This document shows, in pieces, positions 24,965 through 33,737 of a DNA stretch of 40,192 nt (the first letter of the stretch is position 1; each line of letters opens with the position of its first letter). The stretch spans positions 1 through 40,192 of the forward strand of contig CAOKQZ010000005.1 in assembly GCA_948471055.1 (NCBI GenBank). Direction: 5' to 3'. Below the pieces are notes generated by a model. It did no database searches, was not told where the DNA came from, and saw only the letters and a program-made list of their open reading frames with translations. The position numbers and the translations under genes were made by a program. The stretch comes from an uncultured Clostridium sp. (GTDB taxonomy: Bacteria > Bacillota > Clostridia > TANB77 > CAG-508).

Positions 24965-25081
24965 CAAGGTGTAGGTGGTGTAATTTTAAAAATGCTTTAT
25001 GTATAAGAATAACTAGAACGAGAAAATACAATTTTATAGTTTTTTCATATACATTTTTTAAGAACAATGTTATAATATATT

Positions 25082-25428
25082 ATGAATTTGAGAGGAGTGA
25101 AAACAATACCTAGTAATATAGAACAAGTAATTGAAGAATTTACAATAGAAATAAAAAAGCTTCTTAGAAATCATCTAAAACAGATGCAAGAGGCGATTTT
25201 AATGAAAATTCTGATATCGATATTATGATTTTAATTGATAAGAAAGATAGAGAATTAGAAAATTATTATGACAAAGTAATTGAAATTGCTTATAATATAG
25301 AAAGTAATAACGATTTTAAAATACACTTATCTCCATTAGTTAAAAACATTGATAAATTTAATTATTGGTTAGACACCATACCTTTTTATATGAATGTTGA
25401 AAAGGAAGGAGTGTCATTAAATGGATAA
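25082..25428 (+). pseudogene. Decayed MNT nucleotidyltransferase (internal deletion)
   Basis: It is a paralogue of the MNT gene at 17903, matching from KTIPSNIEQ to the end (DTIPFYMNVEKEGV). By comparison, about 19 bp are missing near 25183, between LLRNHLKQ and ARGDFNENSDIDIM. This shifts the frame and removes the GS of the catalytic GSx10DxD signature. No CGG is involved, so it is ordinary decay. The start is ATG 25082 or GTG 25097. Confidence 0.75.
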
Positions 25429-25817
25429 TAAAGCAATAGAATTTTCCCAATATAGATTAGAAAGAGCAAAAGAAACATTAAAAACAGCTAAAGTAATATT
25501 TGATATAAAGGATTATAAAAGTGCTAATAATAGAGCGTATTATGCCATATTTTATGCTATTAGCTGTACTAGCACTTGAAAGAAAAGACTTTAAAAGACA
25601 TAAAGATGTTATAGCGTATTTTAATCAACATTACATAAATACGGAAAATTTCCCTAAAAAATTAGGACATAAAATATCTTTAGCGCAAAGCATTAGAGAA
25701 GATAGTGATTATGATGATGAATATATTGCTTCTGAAGAGAAAACACAAACTCAAATAGAAACAGCGGAAGAACTTATCAATCAAGTTGAACAATATATAC
25801 AAGATTTTGAAAAGTAA
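25421..25817 (+). pseudogene. Decayed HEPN toxin (frameshift, catalytic His lost)
   Basis: It is a paralogue of the HEPN gene at 18246 and overlaps the MNT pseudogene end by 8 bp. One base is missing near 25564 (FYAI, then RAVLAL expected), which breaks the frame. The RAYYAIFH motif reads RAYYAIFY, so the catalytic His is gone as well. Remaining C-terminal sequence (DSDYDDEYI) is well conserved. Both members of the pair are therefore dead. Confidence 0.75.
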
Positions 25818-25821
25818 TGAA

Positions 25822-25858
25822 AAAACTTCTGTCGGAATTTCCGACAAAAGTACAGAAG
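25822..25858. terminator. Hairpin after the decayed HEPN gene
   Basis: TGTCGGAA / TTCCGACA (25830-25837 and 25839-25846) is an 8-bp perfect dyad, with outer CTTCTGT / ACAGAAG repeats around it. It lacks a T tract, so its terminator role is uncertain. Confidence 0.4.
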
Positions 25859-25915
25859 GTAGAAAATTAGAAATATATAATTTGGATATTATAATATGAA
25901 AAAGGAAAATGAAAA

Positions 25916-26563
25916 ATGAATTGGTTAGGGATTATTATATCGTATTTATATATAGGAATTATTATTGCTGGGGCAAAATTATTTGAAAAAAGAGGAGAAG
26001 AAGCAAGTAGAAAATTTATTCATATTATGCTAGGTAATTGGTGGTTCATTGCAATGTACTTTTTTACCAATGTATGGTTTGCAATTTTCGTACCAATTAC
26101 TTTTGTTATCATTAATTATGTTTCCTATAAACAAGATTTAATAAAAGTAATGGAACGAAAAAACCAAGATGGACTAGGAACCGTATATTATGCCGTATCA
26201 TTATTCATATTAGCAATCGTATCTTTTGGTATCTACCAAAAACCAATCCTAGGACTTATTCCAAACGTAATTATGGCATATGGCGATGGTTTTGCCGCCG
26301 TAGTAGGAAAATACATAAAAAGCAAGACATACAAAGTAGGAGAAACCAAAAAATCCATAGCAGGTTCTATTACTATGTTTATGATATCACTTATATTTAT
26401 CACCATTTTCCTAACAACCAGGTACACATTTGAACTATGGCAAATAGTACTTATAGGAATTGTAATGTCAGGCATTGTAACAATAATAGAAGCAATTTCT
26501 GTCAAAGGAATTGACAACATTAGCGTTCCTGTTAGCATGCTTGTGATGTTGTTGATGATTTAG
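25916..26563 (+). CDS. CTP-dependent diacylglycerol/polyprenol kinase-like membrane protein
   Basis: This 215-residue membrane protein has about seven helices. The conserved segment IMAYGDGFAAVVGKY near residue 120, followed by GETKKSIAGSITMF near 142, is typical of the phosphatidate cytidylyltransferase / dolichol kinase / DGK1-like family. These use CTP to phosphorylate lipid alcohols or to activate phosphatidate; which applies here is unknown. It precedes two ATP-grasp genes. TGAAAAAGGAAAATGAAAA precedes the ATG. Confidence 0.75.
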   Translation: MNWLGIIISYLYIGIIIAGAKLFEKRGEEASRKFIHIMLGNWWFIAMYFFTNVWFAIFVPITFVIINYVSYKQDLIKVMERKNQDGLGTVYYAVSLFILAIVSFGIYQKPILGLIPNVIMAYGDGFAAVVGKYIKSKTYKVGETKKSIAGSITMFMISLIFITIFLTTRYTFELWQIVLIGIVMSGIVTIIEAISVKGIDNISVPVSMLVMLLMI

Positions 26564-26601
26564 AAAATAAATTTAAAAATGATTAGGAGAGATTGAAGAA
26601 T

Positions 26602-27429
26602 ATGAATATCTTAATGATAAGTAATATAGATAGTGATGAAAAATTAGAAGATATATGGTTAGCAAGAGCTTTTCAAGAAGATGGGAATAATGTCGCAATT
26701 GTTGATAAAAATTATGATGAAAGGCTTGAAAATGTATTTGACATATTTTTAAAAAGAAATACTTGGAGTTCGAATGCAACAATAGAAAATGTGAGTGAAA
26801 AATATAAATTTAAAGAAAGAATTATAAAAAAGAACCTTCCACGAATAAATTTTGATGGCAGGTATGATGGAAACAAACAATATTTAGTGGATTTCTTTAA
26901 AAAAGATTATGCAGTTATACCAAGTATTAATAAATTAGAAGATTTAAGTTTATTAAATAATCCCAATAAATATATGCTTAAGTTAAAAAATAGCTATGAT
27001 GGTATTGGTCAATTAATAGTTAATAAAGAAGAATTAAAAACATATTTTAATGATTTATATATTATTCAACCTTTTATGAAGTTTAAATCTGAAGTGCAAT
27101 TTTATTACATAAAAAATAAATTTGAATATGCGTTGGAATTTATTCCAAGCAAAATTCCTGTTTACCCAAAAGCAATAAAATATGAGTATACTTGTAAAGA
27201 ACTAGAAAAAGCAAATGAATTTGCTTTGATGAATGGTGACTATTACGGAATTCAAAGAATAGATTTTATAAGGCTAGAAGATAATACGCTTTTATTAACA
27301 GAAATAGAAGATATATCTCCATATTTAGATTTAGATCAAGTTGATGAGAAAACAAGAAAAAAATTTATTAAAGATTATAAAGATATGGTTTATGAATATA
27401 TGCGTAAAAAAGAAATATTAAAAAGTTAG
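26602..27429 (+). CDS. ATP-grasp family protein (divergent)
   Basis: This 275-residue protein shows an ATP-grasp pattern: a central lysine-rich ATP-binding strand (KYMLKLKNSYDGIGQLIV) near residue 130, YIIQPFMKFKSEVQFY near 155, and a C-terminal acidic metal-binding segment LLTEIEDISPYLDLD in place of the usual ExNxxP. ATG 26602 is used because AGGAGA lies 11 bp upstream; TTG 26593 is too close. The next gene, 9 bp downstream, is a second ATP-grasp. Together they probably ligate a small peptide or amino-acid product. Substrate unknown. Confidence 0.65.
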   Translation: MNILMISNIDSDEKLEDIWLARAFQEDGNNVAIVDKNYDERLENVFDIFLKRNTWSSNATIENVSEKYKFKERIIKKNLPRINFDGRYDGNKQYLVDFFKKDYAVIPSINKLEDLSLLNNPNKYMLKLKNSYDGIGQLIVNKEELKTYFNDLYIIQPFMKFKSEVQFYYIKNKFEYALEFIPSKIPVYPKAIKYEYTCKELEKANEFALMNGDYYGIQRIDFIRLEDNTLLLTEIEDISPYLDLDQVDEKTRKKFIKDYKDMVYEYMRKKEILKS

Positions 27430-27438
27430 GAGAAGAAT

Positions 27439-28353
27439 ATGAAAAATAAAAAAGGACTTATTTTAATTTATCCAGGTTTTCAAAATGAGGCAAAACAATA
27501 TCAATATAACCGACTTATTGAAGAATTTAATCAAAAAGGAATTAGTATTGATAAATTAAAAGTAGATGAACAATATACGAGTGTAATTGGTGGAAAATTA
27601 AATATAGATGTGAAACAATATGACTTTTGTATACAACTTGTAAAAGATAAATATATAAGTGAGCAACTTTCTAAAGAGGGGATAAGGTCGTTTAATTCTT
27701 ATCAGGCAATAGAAAACTGTGATGATAAAATGATGACTTATGTTATATTATCAAATAAAAATATAAATTTGCCACATACAATATTAGGCAGTATAAACTT
27801 TGGCGTGGAAAATATAAAAGAAGATAGTAAAAGTGAAGAATTTAAGAAATATGTGGAGATGACTTTAAAATATCCGTTTATTACGAAAAAATGCAATAGT
27901 AAAGGCGGTAGAGACATATACAAAATAAATAATCGAAAAGAATTTGATGAGATATGTAATAAATTAAGTGGTTCACAATATTTATTTCAACAATTTATTC
28001 CAGAAAATGTAGGAAAAGATATTCGAGTTGTGGTTGTTGGAAGAGAAGTAGTTGGTTCTTTTATGAGAATAAATGAAAATGATTATCGTTCAAATATATC
28101 GTTGGGTGGAAAAGCAGTGCCTTATGTAATTTCAGGTAAGTATAAAGAAATAGCACAAAAGATAGCAAATGCGTTAGAATTGGATTATTGTTCTGTTGAC
28201 TTTTTTATGAGTAACGAAGATAATCCAATGGTTTGCGAAGTAAATGCAGACCCGGCGATTTGCGATATAGAAAATTTAAGTGGAAAAAATGTGGCAGAAA
28301 TGTTTGTGGATTATGTGATTGGTGAAATATATTCAAATTGCAAAAAAGGATAA
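27439..28353 (+). CDS. RimK-like ATP-grasp ligase
   Basis: This 304-residue protein has a RimK/glutathione-synthetase-like ATP-grasp domain: YPFITKKCNSKGGRDIY near residue 138, FQQFIPENVGKDIRVVVVG near 183, and the metal-binding end MVCEVNADPAICDIE near 270. RimK-like enzymes form amide bonds between a carboxylate and an amino acid via acyl phosphate. AGGAGAAGAAT precedes the ATG. It is paired with the ATP-grasp protein upstream and downstream of the lipid kinase-like gene. Confidence 0.8.
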   Translation: MKNKKGLILIYPGFQNEAKQYQYNRLIEEFNQKGISIDKLKVDEQYTSVIGGKLNIDVKQYDFCIQLVKDKYISEQLSKEGIRSFNSYQAIENCDDKMMTYVILSNKNINLPHTILGSINFGVENIKEDSKSEEFKKYVEMTLKYPFITKKCNSKGGRDIYKINNRKEFDEICNKLSGSQYLFQQFIPENVGKDIRVVVVGREVVGSFMRINENDYRSNISLGGKAVPYVISGKYKEIAQKIANALELDYCSVDFFMSNEDNPMVCEVNADPAICDIENLSGKNVAEMFVDYVIGEIYSNCKKG

Positions 28354-28427
28354 TTTTACAAAAAATCTTTAAAAGTAGAATTTTTAGTATAGATATGATA
28401 AAATATAATAAGAATAAAGAGGTGTAT

Positions 28428-28751
28428 ATGGAAAATTTAAAAATAGATAGTATAAAGCAAATGGTTAAAGAGGGAAAAATTAGATGGACTAATCATATTG
28501 TAGTTAGGTTATTTCAAAGAAATATAACGCAAAAAGATATTGAGAAGGCCCTTTTAAATGGAGAGATAATAGAAGAATACGAAAATGATTATCCCTATCC
28601 AAGTTGTTTAGTTTATGGAATAAATTTAAATAATGAAATTTTGCATATAGTGTGTGGTTTAAATGAATTAGAATTATGGGTAATTACAGCTTATTATCCA
28701 GATAATATAAAATGGGAAGATGATTTGAAAACAAGAAAGGAGATAATATAA
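28428..28751 (+). CDS. DUF4258 protein, probable toxin
   Basis: This 107-residue protein has DUF4258/MqsR-like features: WTNHIVVRLFQRNITQKDIEKALLNGEIIEEY, then YPYPSCLVYGIN and HIVCGLNE, ending in a YYPDxxKWEDD segment. ATG 28428 follows AAAGAGGTG; a longer frame upstream has no ribosome binding site. The next gene, 1 bp downstream, encodes a YgiT-type zinc-finger protein, the usual antitoxin partner. Members are thought to be mRNA interferases. Confidence 0.8.
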   Translation: MENLKIDSIKQMVKEGKIRWTNHIVVRLFQRNITQKDIEKALLNGEIIEEYENDYPYPSCLVYGINLNNEILHIVCGLNELELWVITAYYPDNIKWEDDLKTRKEII

Positions 28752-28752
28752 T

Positions 28753-28983
28753 ATGAATTGTTTTATGTGTAAAGGAGATTTAGAGGATAAGAATACAACA
28801 TTTATGGTTGAATTAGATAATTGTATTATTATTATTAAAAATGTGCCATCTCAAGTATGTAGACAATGTGGAGAAGTTTCTTATAGTAATGAGGTAGCAA
28901 AGCAATTAGAAAAATTAGTAAATTCAGTAAGAAATGCTATTACAGAAATTACAGTAATTAATTATACCCAAAGAGTTGCATAA
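28753..28983 (+). CDS. YgiT-type zinc-finger protein, probable antitoxin
   Basis: This 76-residue protein has two CxxC knuckles (CFMC near residue 3 and CRQC near 36, followed by GEVSYSNEVAKQLEKL), the N-terminal zinc domain of MqsA/YgiT antitoxins. It lacks a C-terminal Xre DNA-binding domain. Immediately downstream of the DUF4258 gene. A terminator follows. Confidence 0.82.
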   Translation: MNCFMCKGDLEDKNTTFMVELDNCIIIIKNVPSQVCRQCGEVSYSNEVAKQLEKLVNSVRNAITEITVINYTQRVA

Positions 28984-29003
28984 AATGTTGGTAATTCCAA
29001 AAG

Positions 29004-29041
29004 AAAGAGCGGAAAGATTAGATTTTTTTAGCTCTTTTTTT
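29004..29041 (+). terminator. Terminator after the YgiT-type gene
   Basis: AAAGAGC (29004-29010) pairs with GCTCTTT (29031-29037), followed by a T run. Confidence 0.8.
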
Positions 29042-29070
29042 AAATACCAAAAATACATATTATAAATTTA

Positions 29071-29109
29071 CATAGGTACCTATGCAAATAAAAACGTAAG
29101 TGCTATAAT
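29071..29109 (+). promoter_or_regulatory. Promoter with palindromic operator for the NatAB-like exporter
   Basis: TATAAT at 29104-29109. The position 17 bp upstream (29081-29086) is within the perfect 14-bp palindrome CATAGGTACCTATG (29071-29084). A regulator bound there would cover the -35. No regulator gene is adjacent. Confidence 0.65.
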
Positions 29110-29154
29110 AGGAGTGCAAAGTAAAAATCGTAAAGGACGAAGAAAGGAGAACGT

Positions 29155-30029
29155 ATGAGTTTAGTATTAAAAGAAGTATCAAAAACATTTGCGGGAAAAT
29201 TGGCGGTTGATAACATTTCGCTAACACTTGAGAAACCGGGAGTTTTTGGTTTGCTTGGTACCAATGGTGCTGGAAAGACAACCACGATTCGAATGTTATT
29301 AGGAATTATTAAAAAAGATAGTGGGGAAATTACTTGGAAGGGAAAAGAGGTGGACCGTAAAAATGTGAATTTTGGGTATTTACCAGAAGAAAGAGGAGTG
29401 TATCCAAAAACAAAGATAGTAGACCAATTGATGTATTTTGCAGAACTAAAAGGAATGAATAAACAAGAGGCAAAAAAGTCGATTGCGTATTGGGCAAAGG
29501 AATTGAAGGTAGAGGAATATCTACTAATGCCAGCAGAGAAGTTGTCAAAGGGAAATCAACAAAAAATCCAATTTATGACAGCTGTCATTCATAACCCAGA
29601 ATTGGTGGTATTAGATGAACCGTTTAGTGGGTTAGACCCAGTAAATACTGAGATACTAAAAAATATTATTATTAACTTGGTAAAACAAGGAAAATACATT
29701 ATTATGTCAGCACATCAAATGGCAACCATTGAGGAATTCTGTAGTGATATTCTAATTTTAAACAGAGGAAAAACGGTGTTACAAGGTAATTTAAAACAAA
29801 TTAAAGAAACCTATCCAGCAAGTAGAGTGGAAATTGATGTGGATACCGATATTACCAGTTACATAAAAGAAATGAATTTAGAAATTGAAAATATCAAATT
29901 AAAATAAGCAATGAGGAAGTAGCACATGAGCTAATTCATACGCTCATAACCAAAGGCATAAAAGTGGAGAAATTTGAAATTAAGAAACCTACATTAAATG
30001 ATATTTTTATAGAAAAGGTGGGTGAGTAG
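29155..30029 (+). CDS. NatA-like ABC ATPase with a one-base frame break near its C-terminus
   Basis: Walker A GTNGAGKTT, signature LSKGNQQK, Walker B LVVLDEPFSGLDP and H-loop MSAHQM are intact in the first 250 residues. That frame ends at TAA 29905. The family's C-terminal tail (ISNEEVAHELIHTLITKG to PTLNDIFIEKVGE, stop 30027-30029) continues in the -1 frame from 29904. One A is missing, or a -1 slip occurs on A-AAA just before TAA. No CGG is present, so this is different from the +1 sites. The core ATPase may still work. AAAGGAGAACGT precedes the ATG. Confidence 0.8.
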
Positions 30030-30030
30030 G

Positions 30031-31251
30031 ATGAAAGATATTATAACAGTTATGAAATTTACCATAAAAGACATGGTAAAACGAAAATCATTTTTAATTT
30101 CCACTGCAATCATATTGGTATTAATTGTTCTTGGGTTTAATGTACCAAACATCATAAATTCATTTTCCAACGAAGAGGGAGCCGAAAAAATTCTCATTGT
30201 AGATGCAGGTAATATTTTTGAAGGAAATTTAGAAAATTTACCAAAAGAAGATAAGGATTACGAGATTGCAAAGGATAATCCTACTTTTGAACAAATAAAA
30301 GAAAAGATGGAAAACGGAGAGATCAGTTCTGCTCTTGTGATAGAAAAAGAGCAAAATGCTATAAAAATTCGCTATATTGTAGAAAATACGACAATGATGG
30401 GGGGAGTACCAGAAAATCTAGTAAATGCAATAAATACCCTATATTCGAACATGCAAATTAGCAAACTTGGTTTAACCCAAGAGCAACTACAAAGCATTAC
30501 ACCAAATTTTGAGTTTAGCCTAGAACAAACAGAAGAAGAAAAAGCGAATGGGAATATTTTTGCCATGATGCTTATGTCAATTGTGCTATTTTATGCCATC
30601 TATTTTTGTGCTTACCAAGTATCAAGTTCCATTACGACAGAAAAAACATCAAAAATCATGGAAACATTAGTAACTTCAACTAGCCCAACTACCATTGTAC
30701 TTGGAAAAACCATAGGAATTGGAATTGTAGGATTATTACAAATGGTAGTAATTGTTTCTACTGCACTGATTAGTGCAAAAGCCTTTTTAGCACCAGAATT
30801 ATTAGAGGCAGTATTAGATATGTCAAGTGTGACGCCATACTTAGGCATAATTACGATAATATATTTCATACTAGGTTACTTTACCTATGCATTACTATAT
30901 GCCCTAACCGGCTCAACTGTAAGTAAACCAGAAGACATCCAATCTGCCAATAGTCCAGTGGCAATTTTAGCCGTAATCGGATTTTACCTATCCTACTTTA
31001 CCATGATGAACCCAACGAGCAAATTAAACCTATTTGCATCCTTATTCCCGATGTCATCTCCATTTTGCATGCCATTTCGAGTAATGATGGGATTAGCAAG
31101 TGGAACCGATGTACTTATTTCAGTTGCCATATTAATGGTTACTATACTAATTATCGCAAGAATTGCTATTAAAATTTATTCTAACGCCATTTTAAACTAC
31201 GGCACAAAAATGAGTTTGAAGGATATTATGAAGATGTATAGGGAAAAATAA
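30031..31251 (+). CDS. NatB-like ABC-2 permease
   Basis: This 406-residue protein has an N-terminal helix (about 22-40), an extracytoplasmic domain to about 175, then five or six helices. The segment VSSSITTEKTSKIMETLVTS near 200 is typical of NatB/YhaP-like permeases. The ATG is one base after the restored ATPase stop, which supports the longer ATPase. NatAB-type exporters pump Na+ or toxic compounds. Confidence 0.85.
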   Translation: MKDIITVMKFTIKDMVKRKSFLISTAIILVLIVLGFNVPNIINSFSNEEGAEKILIVDAGNIFEGNLENLPKEDKDYEIAKDNPTFEQIKEKMENGEISSALVIEKEQNAIKIRYIVENTTMMGGVPENLVNAINTLYSNMQISKLGLTQEQLQSITPNFEFSLEQTEEEKANGNIFAMMLMSIVLFYAIYFCAYQVSSSITTEKTSKIMETLVTSTSPTTIVLGKTIGIGIVGLLQMVVIVSTALISAKAFLAPELLEAVLDMSSVTPYLGIITIIYFILGYFTYALLYALTGSTVSKPEDIQSANSPVAILAVIGFYLSYFTMMNPTSKLNLFASLFPMSSPFCMPFRVMMGLASGTDVLISVAILMVTILIIARIAIKIYSNAILNYGTKMSLKDIMKMYREK

Positions 31252-31320
31252 TTTGTTACATAATGTATTTAACTTGACCTTCTACTACGTTAGTAGTAAG
31301 ACGGGAGCCTAAATGATTTT

Positions 31321-31348
31321 GGAGAGTTTATAAGCAACTCTCCTTTTA
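31321..31348 (+). terminator. Terminator after NatB-like gene
   Basis: GGAGAGTT (31321-31328) pairs with AACTCTCC (31336-31343), followed by TTTTA. Upstream, a CTACTA / TAGTAG dyad lies near 31282-31296. Confidence 0.7.
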
Positions 31349-31449
31349 ATGTATTAGAAAAATTAGTATCAATTTTATGGTTTTTTTATAAAGAATGGTA
31401 TATAATTGACATACATTAGGTTATGAAAAATAAGAAATGAGGATTGGAT

Positions 31450-33660
31450 ATGAGAATTGGGGATGTTGTTTCGTTATTTAAGGAATATGCTGTTTTGGGA
31501 TTGATGGCAATTGTATTATGTGGAGTGTTGTTTTTTGTAGGGTACAAAGTGGTGTACCAAAAGATGATGAAAGGGACAAAGACGATTTCAAAAAGGAAAA
31601 TGGTGTTATATGGAATTACGGTTTTGTATGTAGTGGTTGTGTTGGGAGCTGTATTTTTAAACCGTGGGAATATTTATGGTAATGCGAATTTTGATTTGTT
31701 TAGTTCTTATAAGGAAGCGTATCATAAAATGGAAATATCGCTATTTCGAAATATTGTTTTAAATATGTTGTTATTTGTGCCATTTGGGTTTTTGTTACCA
31801 TTTTATAGTCAGAAGTTTCAAAAAGTATATAGAGTTGTTTTGATAGGTTTATTAAGTAGTGTATTGATTGAAACCTTGCAATATGTAACAAAAACTGGGA
31901 TTTTTGAAATTGATGATATTTTAAATAATACCATGGGAATGTTAATTGGTTGTTGTTTTTGGAAAATAGGATATTGCGTGTATAAAAAAGAAAAATATCA
32001 ATTTATTTTAGGGTATATATTACCTATGGTAATTGTAATATTAGGATTTTTTGGCATGTACATAGTCTATCAAAACCAAGAATTAGGAAACTTACCCTTT
32101 GAATATAATGCAAAAGTAAATATGAAATCGGTTCAACTTGAAAATAAAGGAAAGCTATCGAAAACAAGACAATTAAAGGATATTTACTATATTACCTCAT
32201 TAACAGAGGAGCAAACAAGAAAAAAAGCAGATATGTTGTTTTCAAAATTAGGTACCAAAACTGAGGAAAAAGATATTTACGAAAATACCGCAATTTATTA
32301 TTCACAAGACCGCAAGTATAGCATTTGGATTGAATTTCAAGACGGAAGTTATTCTTATACCGATTATTCCCATTTTGGAAAAGAAAACCTAAAAAAGAAA
32401 TCAAAGGCGAGTAAAGAAGAAGTGCAACAGGCATTGGAAAAATTAGGAGTGGTTATTCCAAACGATGCTATTTTTAAAGAAGAGGAAAATGGATACCGTT
32501 TTTTGGTTCCTATGCAAATACAAGAAAATACCATACAAAATGGGGATATTACCTGTTCATATTGTGAAGATGGTAGTATTCAAAAAATGAACAATAATTG
32601 TATTACATATGACAAGGTAAAAGAAAAACAAATTATAAGTGAGCAAGAAGCTTATGAAGAAATTGTAAAGGGAAGATTTCAATATGATGAGCATTTCATG
32701 GGAAAACTTGAAACAATGGTAGTAGAAGATGTAAAATTAAGCTATGAATTAGATACCAAAGGATATTATGTACCAATATATGTATTTCAAGTAAATATCA
32801 ATGGACAACCCCAAAACATCGAAATAAAAGCAGTTGCTAAAGAACCAAAGGAAGTTGACCTTATAGCAGGAGAGACAACGGGAGAACTAGAAATTATATC
32901 CTATCAAGGGACTTTTTATGCAAAAGGAGTTGTGGTAAGGCCAGAAGCAGAAAAATTAACCATAATGCCGACTGTTTCCAATGAGGAATACCGACACGAA
33001 GAAAAATTTTATTATGAAAATATGCAAGTTACGAATTTGAAACAAGGACAAGAAGTAAAAATAAGATTTCATTACCGAAATGTAGGGGGCGATTATTTAC
33101 ATGAGCCTGTCATAGAAAAGGTAGAAATCATAAAAGAAAAAAGCGAAACACAAATACCAAGAGATATTCTAGTAAAAGCATATAGTTCAGAAGACAAAGT
33201 ATCGGTTGCTATTAGCCAAGAAAAAAGCAATACCGAAAAATTAGAAGCAACCATAACCGATAACAATGAGTTAAAATACGATTATTCCCTTATGGAATAT
33301 CACATATATTGCTATAATCCGCCACCAACCAAAACAGAAATTACTTACACCGAAGAGGGTGCAAGTGTTGCAGGATATGACCCATGGCCAGAAGTTGAAA
33401 GAATAGGCAATGCGTCTACACAAAATCAATATACGATATCTCAAAATGGTGAGTTACCAATTACATTAAATTGGAAAGAAGTTTACGGGAAGCTAAAAGA
33501 AGGAAAATACAAACTAACGCTTGCTACCGTAAGTGCGAAAAGACAGAGCATTCTAAATCCAAACCTTAGTGATTATCCATGTGATGGGATTGTGATTGAT
33601 ATGGAATTTACAATTGACGAGAATGACAAAATAACATATGGGGAAATAAAAGTAAGGTAA
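31450..33660 (+). CDS. VanZ-like membrane protein with large C-terminal extracytoplasmic region
   Basis: This is a 736-residue protein from ATG 31450 (GAGG 7 bp upstream; an earlier TTG lacks a site). Residues 1-220 form a VanZ-like module of six helices with RNIVLNMLLFVPFGFLLP near 100 and ETLQYVTKTGIFEIDDILNN near 145. The remaining 500 residues are extracytoplasmic. They contain alternating beta segments and a C-terminal Ig-like domain (ITLNWKEVYGKLKEGKYKL near 680). VanZ-like proteins are linked to glycopeptide resistance and to resistance to lipoglycopeptides. The fused Ig-like tail is unusual for simple VanZ proteins. Confidence 0.78.
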   Translation: MRIGDVVSLFKEYAVLGLMAIVLCGVLFFVGYKVVYQKMMKGTKTISKRKMVLYGITVLYVVVVLGAVFLNRGNIYGNANFDLFSSYKEAYHKMEISLFRNIVLNMLLFVPFGFLLPFYSQKFQKVYRVVLIGLLSSVLIETLQYVTKTGIFEIDDILNNTMGMLIGCCFWKIGYCVYKKEKYQFILGYILPMVIVILGFFGMYIVYQNQELGNLPFEYNAKVNMKSVQLENKGKLSKTRQLKDIYYITSLTEEQTRKKADMLFSKLGTKTEEKDIYENTAIYYSQDRKYSIWIEFQDGSYSYTDYSHFGKENLKKKSKASKEEVQQALEKLGVVIPNDAIFKEEENGYRFLVPMQIQENTIQNGDITCSYCEDGSIQKMNNNCITYDKVKEKQIISEQEAYEEIVKGRFQYDEHFMGKLETMVVEDVKLSYELDTKGYYVPIYVFQVNINGQPQNIEIKAVAKEPKEVDLIAGETTGELEIISYQGTFYAKGVVVRPEAEKLTIMPTVSNEEYRHEEKFYYENMQVTNLKQGQEVKIRFHYRNVGGDYLHEPVIEKVEIIKEKSETQIPRDILVKAYSSEDKVSVAISQEKSNTEKLEATITDNNELKYDYSLMEYHIYCYNPPPTKTEITYTEEGASVAGYDPWPEVERIGNASTQNQYTISQNGELPITLNWKEVYGKLKEGKYKLTLATVSAKRQSILNPNLSDYPCDGIVIDMEFTIDENDKITYGEIKVR

Positions 33661-33737
33661 AAACTACATTCGCTATTTGTGGGGTGTTAATTTATAGACA
33701 AATTTGTTACTTTATAAAAAAGAAAGGAGCAAATAGT

